Position numbers and translations under genes: made by a program. DNA of 14,930 nucleotides from assembly GCA_046730475.1 (NCBI GenBank), contig JBKPIY010000065.1, positions 1 through 14,930 of the forward strand, given 5' to 3'. How positions within the stretch are numbered: position 1 is the stretch's first letter; each line of letters opens with the position of its first letter. This stretch comes from JBKPIY01 sp046730475 (lineage in GTDB: Bacteria; Actinomycetota; Thermoleophilia; Solirubrobacterales; 70-9). The notes under the pieces were generated by a model, which ran no database searches, was not told where the DNA came from, and saw nothing but the letters and a program-made list of their open reading frames with translations. Below are positions 6,907 through 13,384 of the stretch, one piece after another.

Positions 6907-8034
6907 GTGAGCGCGCGGCGGCTTCTCGATCGGTTCGTGCGGCTATGCGAGATCCCTAGCCCGACGGGATTCGAGCGCGCTGTCGCCGATTCCGTCCTCC
7001 GCGAGCTCGCCGAGCTGGGGGTCGAGGCCGAGGAGGACGGCGCCGCCCGGCCCGCCCGGGCGGGGGCGGGGAACATCGTCGCCCGGGTCCCCGGCAGGAG
7101 CGATGGCTGGGTGATGCTCTGCGCGCATCTGGACACCGTCCCCCACGACGGGCCGATCGCGGTCGTCGAGGAGGACGGCGTCTACCGGAGCGCCGGCGAC
7201 ACGATCCTCGGCGCCGACAACAAGGCCGCCGTCGCGGTCCTGCTCGAGCTCGCCGCCCGACACACCGCCCAGCCGGCGCCGGTCGGCCTGGAGCTGGTGT
7301 TCACGGTCGCCGAGGAGGACGGACTGCGCGGCGCCAGGGAGCTCGACGTCTCCTCGCTGCGCTCGCCGTTCGGGCTGGTGATCGACCATGCAAGCCCGAT
7401 CGGCGAGGTGCTGGTAGCGGCGCCCACCTACAAGCGGCTGGTCGCCACCTTCGAGGGGCAGGAGGCGCACGCGGGGATCAATCCCGAGGAGGGCCGCAGC
7501 GCGATCGAGGCAGCCGCCGCGGCGATCGCGGGGATGAAGCTCGGCCGCCTCGATGCGGAGACCACCGCGAACGTCGGCCTGGTCGAAGGGGGAACGGCGT
7601 CGAACGTGGTCGCCGGCCGCTGCCGGATCGAGGCCGAGGCTCGCGCGATCGACGGGGAGCGGGCGGCGGCGACGATCGGGGCGATGCTCGACGCCTGCAC
7701 CTGGGCCGCCGGTGAGCACGGCTGCGATGTCGACCTCGACGTCGAGGAGATGTTCCGCGGGTACCGGCTCGACGACTCGGCGGCCTCGGTCCGGCTCGCC
7801 TCCGAGGCGCTGCGGGCAGCGGGCCACGAGCCGAAATTGCTCGCCACCGGCGGGGGCAGCGATGCCAACGCGCTGCTGGTGGCGGGGTTCGATTGCGTCC
7901 TGGTGGCCAACGGCACCGAGGCCAACCACACCCCCGAGGAGCGGGTCGCGAGGGGCGCGATCGTCGAGATGCTGGAGGTGTGCGAGGGGGCCGCATCCGC
8001 GGCGGCGAGGGTGACCGGCGCCGGGGTCGAATGA
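6907..8034 (+). CDS. M20-family metallopeptidase, PepT-like
   Basis: A cytosolic di-zinc peptidase of 375 aa related to peptidase T and the YqjE-type subgroup of M20. Metal and catalytic residues can be placed by motif: H74 and D76 (CAHLDTV), D104 in GADNK as bridging ligand, the Glu pair E136/E137 (VAEEDG), D160 (VIDHAS) and H341 (EANHTPEE). The stretch between about 175 and 290 is the dimerisation (lid) domain, starting near YKRLVATFEGQEAHAG. The start GTG 6907 is supported by the TAGCCT box 7 nt upstream and by the usual N-terminal pattern LLDRFVRLCEIPSPTGFE. Its stop overlaps the next start (ATGA), so it is translationally coupled to the Nudix gene. In M. tuberculosis the Nudix gene follows pyrG directly, so this peptidase is an addition. 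Exact substrate is unknown; a tri- or dipeptide is likely. Confidence 0.88.
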   Translation: MSARRLLDRFVRLCEIPSPTGFERAVADSVLRELAELGVEAEEDGAARPARAGAGNIVARVPGRSDGWVMLCAHLDTVPHDGPIAVVEEDGVYRSAGDTILGADNKAAVAVLLELAARHTAQPAPVGLELVFTVAEEDGLRGARELDVSSLRSPFGLVIDHASPIGEVLVAAPTYKRLVATFEGQEAHAGINPEEGRSAIEAAAAAIAGMKLGRLDAETTANVGLVEGGTASNVVAGRCRIEAEARAIDGERAAATIGAMLDACTWAAGEHGCDVDLDVEEMFRGYRLDDSAASVRLASEALRAAGHEPKLLATGGGSDANALLVAGFDCVLVANGTEANHTPEERVARGAIVEMLEVCEGAASAAARVTGAGVE

Positions 8035-8576
8035 GCGCCGGGGGTGACGGCCCGGGCCGGCTCGAGCGGATCGGCGGCAAGCTCGTCTACCGCGGTCCGA
8101 TCGCGGCCGTCCGCATGGACCGGTTCCGCTATCCGGACGGCAGCACCTCGATCCGCCAGGTGGTGGTCCATCCCGGCGCTGTTGCAGTCTGCGCCCACGA
8201 CGGCCGGGCGCTCTACATGGTCCGCCAGCCCCGCGAGGCGGTCGACGAGGCGGGCCTTCTCGAGCTTCCCGCGGGAAAGCTCGACGTCGAGGGCGAGTCT
8301 CCCCTCGAGTGCGCCCAGCGCGAGCTCGGCGAGGAGGTGGGCAAGTCCGCCGGGGACTGGCGCGAGCTGAAGCGCTTCTACACCAGCCCCGGGTTCGCCA
8401 CCGAGGCGATCCACCTGTTTCTCGCCACCGAGCTCTACGACGTCTCCCGGCGCCCGACCCCGGGGGAGAGGATCGAGATCGTCGAGGTGCCGCTCTCCGA
8501 CCTCGACCGGGCGATCGAGTGCTGCATGGACGCCAAGTCGCTGGTCGGGCTCCACATGCTGAAGCAGCTGCTCTAG
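8031..8576 (+). CDS. Nudix hydrolase, ADP-ribose pyrophosphatase type
   Basis: A 181-aa Nudix enzyme that probably splits ADP-ribose into AMP and ribose 5-phosphate. The Nudix box runs from G82 to G104, with the metal-binding helix RELGEEVG at 97-104 and E101/E102 as ligands. The first loop, GKLDVEGE, is one residue longer than the textbook G-x5-E; this variant also occurs in actinobacterial ADP-ribose pyrophosphatases, so it is not a defect. RQPREAV before the box and LLELPAGKL at its start are typical of the ADPRase subgroup, as is the region SPGFATEAIHLFLA after it. ATG 8031 overlaps the M20 stop. Position between pyrG and xerD matches the M. tuberculosis locus. Another nucleoside diphosphate sugar remains possible as substrate. 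Confidence 0.9.
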   Translation: MSAGGDGPGRLERIGGKLVYRGPIAAVRMDRFRYPDGSTSIRQVVVHPGAVAVCAHDGRALYMVRQPREAVDEAGLLELPAGKLDVEGESPLECAQRELGEEVGKSAGDWRELKRFYTSPGFATEAIHLFLATELYDVSRRPTPGERIEIVEVPLSDLDRAIECCMDAKSLVGLHMLKQLL

Positions 8577-8630
8577 GTGTAGGCCTCGCCGGCGGCAGGG
8601 ACCGGGCCTCCGGCGCGGAACTAGTGGGGC

Positions 8631-9599
8631 GTGACGACAGTCGCACCCGAGCACCGGGCCACCGCCGCGGTCCCCTCGCAGCGCTTCGAGACGCTGGTGC
8701 TGGACTTCCTCGCCCACCTCGAGTTCGAGCGGGGGCTGTCGCGGAACACCCTCGCGGCCTACCGGACCGACCTGCTCCAGCTCGGCGGCTTCCTGGCCGA
8801 GCGCGACCGGGAGGCGACCACCGCCACCACCGCCGATCTGTCCGACTTCCTGGCGGCGCTCGCGGAGGGGAAAGACCGGGCGCCCTGCTCGGCCGCGACG
8901 ATCCACCGAAAGACCGCCTGCCTGCGCACCTTCTTTCGCCACCTGCGCCGCGAGGAGCTGATCACCGACGATCCCGCCGCCACCCTCGCCACGCCAAGAC
9001 GCAACCGGACCCTGCCGCACGTTCTCACCTACGCCGAGGTCCAGCGGTTGCTCGCGCAGCCGCACGGCGACGAGCCGATCACCGTTCGCGACCGGGCTCT
9101 GCTCGAGCTGATGTACGCGTGCGGGTTGCGTGTGAGCGAGACGATCTCGCTCGGGGTCGGCGACGTCGACCTCAAGCGCGGCCTCGTCCGGGCGCGGGGG
9201 AAGGGGTCGAAGGAGCGGCTGGTGCCGGCGGGCCAGAAGGCGATCGCGGCGGTCCGCCTCTACCTCAGCTCCGGGCGCCCGAGGCTGGTCCGCTCGGCCG
9301 CCGAGCCGAAGCTGTTCCTCAACTTCCGCGGCGCCCCCCTCTCCCGCCAGGGCCTCTACACGATCATCCTCCGCCACGCCGAGGCCGCCGGGTTGAAGGG
9401 GAGGATGAGCCCGCACACCCTCCGCCATTCCTTTGCCACCCACCTGCTCTCGGGGGGTTGCGACCTGCGCTCGGTCCAGGAGATGCTCGGCCACGCCGAC
9501 CTCGCCACCACCCAGCTCTACACCCACCTCTCGGGCGAGGAGCTGAAGGAGGCGTACTTCCGCGCTCACCCACGCGCCCACTCGTCCCGGTTCGCCTAG
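8631..9599 (+). CDS. xerD: Tyrosine recombinase XerD
   Basis: Site-specific recombinase of 322 aa that with a partner resolves chromosome dimers at dif. The N-terminal SAM-like core-binding domain (about 19-110) includes FERGLSRNTLAAYRTDL. The C-terminal catalytic domain shows all active residues: R167 (CGLRVSE), K191 (RGKGSKER), H262 and R265 (HTLRHSFATHLL), H288 (LGHAD) and the nucleophile Y297 (TTQLYTHLS). The family's normal ending, FRAHPRA, is followed by only six more residues before TAG. The N-terminus is about 15 residues longer than many XerD proteins; GTG 8631 is the most upstream sensible start, and GTG 8697 is an alternative. The 54-bp gap before it holds CTAGTGG 3 nt from the start, not a convincing -10. 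The stop codon lies inside the left arm of the palindrome at 9596-9764. Neighbourhood favours XerD over XerC. Confidence 0.93.
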   Translation: MTTVAPEHRATAAVPSQRFETLVLDFLAHLEFERGLSRNTLAAYRTDLLQLGGFLAERDREATTATTADLSDFLAALAEGKDRAPCSAATIHRKTACLRTFFRHLRREELITDDPAATLATPRRNRTLPHVLTYAEVQRLLAQPHGDEPITVRDRALLELMYACGLRVSETISLGVGDVDLKRGLVRARGKGSKERLVPAGQKAIAAVRLYLSSGRPRLVRSAAEPKLFLNFRGAPLSRQGLYTIILRHAEAAGLKGRMSPHTLRHSFATHLLSGGCDLRSVQEMLGHADLATTQLYTHLSGEELKEAYFRAHPRAHSSRFA

Positions 9600-9764
9600 A
9601 TGGTTGAGTCCAAATCCACGCACACCTGGATGACGCGCCTGGCACTGCGCATCTCTTCGTCCTCGGGCTTGCCTTTGGCGCCACCAAAGGCTGCGCCCCG
9701 CGTCCTTCAGCTGCTTGGCCGTGCGCGCCCCCAGGCGCACGTCGATTCGGAATCAACCATCTAG
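9596..9764. repeat. 169-bp imperfect palindrome between xerD and mutM
   Basis: The outer ends are a perfect 12-bp inverted repeat, CTAGATGGTTGA (9596-9607) and TCAACCATCTAG (9753-9764). Complementarity continues inward with scattered mismatches to 9629 and 9731, ending in CCTGG/CCAGG. At the centre GCCTTTGG (9671-9678) and CCAAAGGC (9684-9691) form a perfect 8-bp stem with a CGCCA loop, extended by GGGC/GCCC (9665-9668, 9695-9698). The outer arms centre at 9680 and the inner stem at 9681, so this is one structure. Both arms open with ATG and read alike (MVESKSTHTW on plus, MVDSESTCAW on minus). It begins at the xerD stop codon and ends 49 bp before the mutM -10 box. It may be a palindromic mobile repeat (MITE or REP-like), a structured RNA or a bidirectional terminator. 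I do not recognise the family. No clear target duplication is seen beyond the CTAG at both ends. Confidence 0.7.
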
Positions 9765-9812
9765 CGGTCCCGGTCACAAGGACGCGACCGCCGGCACGCC
9801 GTATCACTCATC

Positions 9813-9818
9813 TAGATT
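9813..9818 (+). promoter_or_regulatory. -10 box TAGATT of mutM
   Basis: TAGATT fits TANNNT and ends 7 nt before the GTG at 9826, so the mRNA should begin at the start codon. The GGGAG directly touching the GTG (9821-9825) is too close to work as a Shine-Dalgarno sequence, which supports leaderless translation of the mutM operon. Confidence 0.55.
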
Positions 9819-9825
9819 CCGGGAG

Positions 9826-10782
9826 GTGCCCGAGCTTCCCGAGGTCGAGACGATTCGCCGCCAGCTCGCCCCTGAGGTGGAGGGCAGGCGGATCGACTCG
9901 GTCGAGATCCTCGACGAGCGGCTCACCCGGCCGGTGGCGCCCACGGAGGTGGAGCGGGCGATCGAGGGGCGGCGGGTTGAGTCCGTCGGCAGGCGCGGCA
10001 AGTACCTGCTGCTGACGCTCGAGGGCGGCCGCACCCTGGCGCTGCACCTGCGGATGACCGGAAGCCTCCTCCTGCGCCCGCCGGGGGAGGGCCACCTGGC
10101 GGACCGGTTGGAGGTCGACGCCCTCGGCGGCCCGCGGCTCTACGAGGCGCCGTCCAAGCTCCGCTTCCTGCGGGCGCGGATCCTTCTGGACGATCGCTCC
10201 GAGCTCCTGTTCACCGACATGCGCCGATTCGGCCAAGCGGTCGTCCTCGCCGACGACGACGAGCTCGAGGGCTATTTCGCCGCCCGGCTCGGGGTCGAGC
10301 CCCTGTCGCCCGAGCTGACGCCGGAGGCGATCTGCCGGCTCGCCGCCGGGCGGAAGGCACCGCTCAAGTCCTTCCTCCTCACCCAGTCGATCGTCGCCGG
10401 AATCGGGAACATCTACGCCGACGAGGCGCTGTGGCGCGCCGAGCTTCACCCGCTCTCGCCCGCCGGGTCGCTTCGCCTCGAGCACTGCGACCACCTCGTG
10501 CGCGGGATCATCGACGCGCTCCAGGCCGGCCTCGACTTCGGCGGCGCCAGCATCGACGACTACCGCGACGTCCGCGGCGAGCGCGGCTCGATGCAGGACG
10601 AGTTCCTCGTCCACACCCGCGAGGGCGAGGAATGCAGGCGCTGTGGAAGCGAGATCCGGCGGATCGTCGTCGGGGGTCGCTCGACCTACTACTGCCCCGG
10701 GTGCCAGCGGCGGCTGCGCCGTCGCCCCCGCCGGGCGTCGCGCCCCCGCCGGGGGCGTTCCGCCTCCGACACGAGCCGATGA
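9826..10782 (+). CDS. mutM: Formamidopyrimidine-DNA glycosylase
   Basis: Bifunctional glycosylase/AP lyase that removes 8-oxoguanine and formamidopyrimidines from DNA. The catalytic N-terminus is intact: after start-methionine removal Pro2 is the nucleophile and Glu3 follows (PELPEVETIRR), with the conserved Lys at K59 (RRGKYLLL). The H2TH region around residues 180-215 includes KSFLLTQSIVAGIGNIYADE. The C-terminal zinc finger is C270-x2-C273-x16-C290-x2-C293. The family normally ends one or two residues after the last Cys (PGCQR). This protein has some 23 extra residues, very Arg-rich (RPRRASRPRRGRS), giving 318 aa against the usual 270-290. GTG 9826 is fixed because Pro must be residue 2; the longer frame from 9715 would bury it. 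The stop overlaps the next ATG (ATGA), so it is first gene of an operon with the P1 peptidase and recO. Confidence 0.95.
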   Translation: MPELPEVETIRRQLAPEVEGRRIDSVEILDERLTRPVAPTEVERAIEGRRVESVGRRGKYLLLTLEGGRTLALHLRMTGSLLLRPPGEGHLADRLEVDALGGPRLYEAPSKLRFLRARILLDDRSELLFTDMRRFGQAVVLADDDELEGYFAARLGVEPLSPELTPEAICRLAAGRKAPLKSFLLTQSIVAGIGNIYADEALWRAELHPLSPAGSLRLEHCDHLVRGIIDALQAGLDFGGASIDDYRDVRGERGSMQDEFLVHTREGEECRRCGSEIRRIVVGGRSTYYCPGCQRRLRRRPRRASRPRRGRSASDTSR

Positions 10783-11762
10783 GCGCCGAGTCCCTGCCCC
10801 CGCCTGACGGCTTCCTGATCGGGCACTGGTCGGACCCCGAGAGGCGGACCGGGTGCACCGCCGTGATCGCCCCCCCATCGACCCGCGGCGGGGTCTGGGT
10901 GGCGGGAGGCGGGCCCGGGACCAGGGAGACCGACATCCTGCGGCCGCTGTCCCGGGCCGACGAGGCGAGCGCGGTCCTGCTCGCCGGCGGAAGCGCCTTC
11001 GGGCTCGCCGCCGCCGACGGCGTGGTGCGCTGGCTGGAGGAGCACGAGCTCGGCTATTGGACCCCGGCGGGGCGGGTGCCGCTGGTCCCGGCGGCGGTGA
11101 TCTACGACCTCCTCAGCGGGGACCCGAGCGCGCGGCCCGGTCCCGAGGGCGGCTACGCCGCCTGTGAGGCGGCCGTTCGCGGGGTGCCCGGGCGGGGGCG
11201 CGTCGGAGTGGGGACGGGCGCTACGGTGGCGAAGGTCCTCGGGCGCGAGCGGGCATGCCCCGGCGGGGTGGGCTACGCCGCCGCCGCTACGGGAGCCGGC
11301 CAGGTGGTGGCGGCGATCGCCGCCGTCAACGCCGCCGGCGATGTGATCGACGAGGACGGCTCCGTCCTGGCGGGGCCCCGCGACGATCAGGGGAGGATGC
11401 AGCGCGGCGCCGATCTGTTGGCGGCGATGAAGCGCCCGCCCGAGCTTCCGGTCCCGGAGGGCAACACGACCCTGGTCTGCGTCTGCACCGACGCCTCGCT
11501 CTCCAAGCGCGACTGCGGGATGGTCGCCCGCGCCACGAGCGCCGGCATCGCCCGCGCCGTCGACCCGACGTTCACGCCCGTCGACGGCGACGTCGCCTTC
11601 TGCCTCGCCTCCGGCCAGGACGAGCCCCGCGACCTCGTCCCGATGCAGATCGGCGCCCTCGCCGCCACCGTCACAGCGGCGGCGATCAGGGACGCGATCC
11701 GCTCCGCGGCGACGGCCCGAGGCCCGCGGCCCGGTGGCCGTCCGGGGGGTGGTCCAACCTGA
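10779..11762 (+). CDS. P1-family (DmpA-like, S58) self-processing peptidase
   Basis: A 327-aa member of the P1/DmpA group, N-terminal-nucleophile-like enzymes that cut themselves into two subunits and act as aminopeptidases or amidases. The N-terminal part carries the family pattern GCTAVIAP, then GGGPGTRETDIL and LLAGGSAFGLAAADGV (about 44-80). The self-cleavage site is predicted between N229 and T230 in GNTTLVCVCTD. The residue after the cut is Ser in DmpA and Thr here, so T230 would be the nucleophile. The C-terminal half follows with SAGIARAVDPTFTPVDGD and VAFCLASG. The last 20 residues are a Gly/Arg/Pro-rich tail. ATG 10779 overlaps the mutM stop, and recO starts 6 bp after its end. Proteins of this kind are often annotated only as hydrolases; the physiological substrate is unknown, and nothing here ties it to DNA repair beyond co-transcription. 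Confidence 0.87.
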   Translation: MSAESLPPPDGFLIGHWSDPERRTGCTAVIAPPSTRGGVWVAGGGPGTRETDILRPLSRADEASAVLLAGGSAFGLAAADGVVRWLEEHELGYWTPAGRVPLVPAAVIYDLLSGDPSARPGPEGGYAACEAAVRGVPGRGRVGVGTGATVAKVLGRERACPGGVGYAAAATGAGQVVAAIAAVNAAGDVIDEDGSVLAGPRDDQGRMQRGADLLAAMKRPPELPVPEGNTTLVCVCTDASLSKRDCGMVARATSAGIARAVDPTFTPVDGDVAFCLASGQDEPRDLVPMQIGALAATVTAAAIRDAIRSAATARGPRPGGRPGGGPT

Positions 11763-11768
11763 TCGTTC

Positions 11769-12626
11769 GTGCCCGGATCGTTCAAGACAGAGGCGGTGGT
11801 GTTGCGGAGCATCCGCTACGGCGAGGCGGATCGCGTCGTGCACCTCTATTCGGCCACCCGGGGGCGCCTGGGGGCGATCGCAAAGGGGTCGCGGCGGCCG
11901 AAGTCGCGCTTCGGGGGGCGACTGGAACCCTTCTTCCGGCTCGACCTCGTTCTCCACGAGGGGCGCGGCGAGCTCGCCACCGTGACCTCGGCGGCGACCG
12001 TGAACGGCCATCCGGGTCTTCGCGCGGACGGCCCGGCGCTGTTCGCGGCCGCTCGCACCTGCGACGCCGTCCTGCGGCTGCTCGATGCCAGCGAGGCCAA
12101 TCCGGCCGCCTACAACCTCCTCGCCAACTACCTCGCCCTGCTCGACGCCGACCCCGGTCGAGGCGCCGCTCCCGGCGTCGCCCTCGCCTTCCGCTTGAAG
12201 CTGGCGCTTGCCGCCGGCTTCGCCCCCGAGCTGGCGAGCTGCGCGAGCTGCGGGGAGGCCGAGCACCTCACCGCCTTCTCCGGCGCCGCGGGAGGGGTGG
12301 TCTGCGCGAGCTGCGAGGGCGGCGGCTTCCCGCTCTCCGAGGGGTCCCACCGGTTCATGGTCGAGGCGCTGGCGAGGCCGCTATCCGAGGCGCCAGGCGC
12401 CGAGCCGCAGGTGTCCGTCCAGGCGGATCGCGCGATCTCCGAGACCCTCGAGCACCACGCCCACGTCCGGCTCAGACCGCTTCCCCCCCCGGCCGCCCGC
12501 GTGGCCGCGGTCGACCGGTCCGCGGCGGCCGGATCAGCGTCGGGAGCTGACGTCAGCCCTTCGGCCGGTACATCCGCTCCACCACCCGCAACTGGATCGC
12601 GCGCGGCGAGGGCTGGGTCGCTCTGA
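11769..12626 (+). CDS. recO: DNA repair protein RecO, with unusual C-terminal tail
   Basis: Recombination mediator that works with RecF/RecR to load RecA on gapped DNA. The N-terminal OB fold starts FKTEAVVLRSIRYGEADRVV and includes the basic KGSRRPKSRFGG (about 39-50). The helical domain carries a four-Cys zinc site, C158-x2-C161 and C179-x2-C182. ISETLEHHAHVRLRPL (about 223-238) matches the usual end of RecO (near 240 aa). The frame then runs on for 47 low-complexity Ala/Ser/Pro residues and overlaps the convergent SDR gene by 74 bp. A run of seven C at 12484-12490 sits exactly at the change. A one-base slip there could move translation to the frame that stops at 12550, three bases before the SDR stop. 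So the tail may be real, or reflect a sequencing error or natural frameshift. GTG 11769 lies 6 bp after the P1 peptidase stop. The core call is secure; the end is not. Confidence 0.88.
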   Translation: MPGSFKTEAVVLRSIRYGEADRVVHLYSATRGRLGAIAKGSRRPKSRFGGRLEPFFRLDLVLHEGRGELATVTSAATVNGHPGLRADGPALFAAARTCDAVLRLLDASEANPAAYNLLANYLALLDADPGRGAAPGVALAFRLKLALAAGFAPELASCASCGEAEHLTAFSGAAGGVVCASCEGGGFPLSEGSHRFMVEALARPLSEAPGAEPQVSVQADRAISETLEHHAHVRLRPLPPPAARVAAVDRSAAAGSASGADVSPSAGTSAPPPATGSRAARAGSL

Positions 12627-13317
12627 TGAACCAGCGCATGGTCCGGCCCGGGATCACGGTCCGCTTACCCCGGTCGAAGGCGCCCAGCGCTTCGGCGACC
12701 ACCTGCTGAGCGGGGATCGTCGCCCCCGGGATCCGGTCGGTGCCCTTGAGGTCCCCCGACACCGCCTGCCACTCGGTCGGCACCGGCCCCGGGTTGACCG
12801 ACATCGCCCTCACCCCTGTGCCCCGGAGCTCCTCGCTCAGCCCCTCGGTGAAGGTGTGGGCGAAGGCTTTGCTGGCCGAGTAGGCGGCCTCGTACGGCAT
12901 CGGCTGCAACCCGGCGGTGGAGGCGACCACGATCACCCCGCCGCGGCCGCGCTCGATCATCGCGGGCAGGAACGCCCTGGTCAGGATCACCACCGCCTCG
13001 CAGTTGAGCCGGACCATCTCGGCGTCGCGGCCCTCGGGGATCTCGATGAAGTGGCCGTAGGTGCCGAACCCGGCGTTGTTGACGAGAAGGTCGATGTCGA
13101 CGCCCAGCGCCTCGACCTTGCCCGGCAGCGAGGCGGCGTCGTTGGCGAGGTCGCAGGCGATCACGTGCGAGCTGGTCGGCAGCTCGCCGGCCAGCTCTCG
13201 CATCCGGTCCTCCCGCCGCGCGACCAGGACGAGGTCGTGGCCACGGGCGGCCAGCTGGCGTGCGAACTCCATCCCCATTCCCGACGAGGCCCCGGTCACG
13301 AGCGCGGTCTCAGCCAC
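12553..13317 (-). CDS. Short-chain dehydrogenase/reductase (SDR)
   Basis: A classical cytosolic NAD(P)-dependent oxidoreductase of 254 aa. The cofactor motif TGASSGMG is at residues 8-15, NNAG at 80-83, and the catalytic set is N105, S133 (VASTAG), Y146 and K150 (YSASK), with the right 13-residue spacing from Ser to Tyr. ARRE at 33-36 after the second strand, with R34 and R35, suggests preference for NADP. VNPGPVPTEW follows the active site. The last 50 residues (RTVIPGRTMRWFIRA and beyond) resemble the DltE/YdfG-like branch that ends in a basic helix. GTG 13317 is chosen because a TAGGCT box ends 6 nt upstream. It is divergent from ppdK and convergent with recO, whose frame overlaps it by 74 bp. 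The substrate cannot be read from sequence. Confidence 0.9.
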   Translation of the reverse strand: MAETALVTGASSGMGMEFARQLAARGHDLVLVARREDRMRELAGELPTSSHVIACDLANDAASLPGKVEALGVDIDLLVNNAGFGTYGHFIEIPEGRDAEMVRLNCEAVVILTRAFLPAMIERGRGGVIVVASTAGLQPMPYEAAYSASKAFAHTFTEGLSEELRGTGVRAMSVNPGPVPTEWQAVSGDLKGTDRIPGATIPAQQVVAEALGAFDRGKRTVIPGRTMRWFIRATQPSPRAIQLRVVERMYRPKG

Positions 13318-13323
13318 GGACGC

Positions 13324-13329
13324 AGCCTA
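13324..13329 (-). promoter_or_regulatory. -10 box TAGGCT of the SDR gene
   Basis: On the minus strand TAGGCT is followed by 6 nt and then GTG (13317), so the transcript should be leaderless or nearly so. It lies 34 bp from the divergent ppdK -10 box, and the two promoters share a short region. Confidence 0.45.
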
Positions 13330-13362
13330 CAGCGGGAGCCCCGGGGCGGTCGAGGCCGCCAC

Positions 13363-13368
13363 TAGAAT
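13363..13368 (+). promoter_or_regulatory. -10 box TAGAAT of ppdK
   Basis: TAGAAT is one base from TATAAT. It ends 16 nt before the proposed CTG start, giving a leader of about 10 nt that contains CGGAGG (13376-13381). Confidence 0.5.
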
Positions 13369-13375
13369 CGCGGTT

Positions 13376-13381
13376 CGGAGG
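13376..13381 (+). promoter_or_regulatory. Shine-Dalgarno CGGAGG that decides the ppdK start
   Basis: This strong ribosome binding site is followed by ATC, CTG, ACG and AGC in the ppdK frame, with no ATG, GTG or TTG nearby. CTG at 13385 is only 3 nt away, so either a close-spaced CTG or another rare start is used. Confidence 0.55.
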
Positions 13382-13384
13382 ATC

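Noticed and set aside
6943..9740. Very long open frames on the minus strand beneath M20, Nudix and xerD (6943..8646 and 7428..9740)
   Set aside because: They lie opposite genes with clear catalytic motifs, their products are Arg/Gly/Pro-rich without any known motif, and such antisense frames are normal in DNA this rich in G and C.
9600..9764. 54-codon plus-strand frame ATG to TAG inside the palindrome as a small gene
   Set aside because: It has no ribosome binding site or promoter of its own and its ends are set by the inverted repeat. It is reported as part of the palindrome instead.
9596..9764. Palindrome as a dif site for the adjacent XerD
   Set aside because: dif sites are about 28 bp with two 11-bp arms around a 6-bp centre and an AT-rich core; neither the size nor the sequence fits.
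9715..9825. Longer N-terminus for MutM from 9715
   Set aside because: Catalysis needs proline as the second residue, which only GTG 9826 provides; the extra part lies in the palindrome and promoter.
13061..13384. Upstream ATG at 13061 as start of ppdK
   Set aside because: It would place 108 residues inside the divergent SDR gene and its promoter region, and PPDK begins at TKYVYDFEEG.
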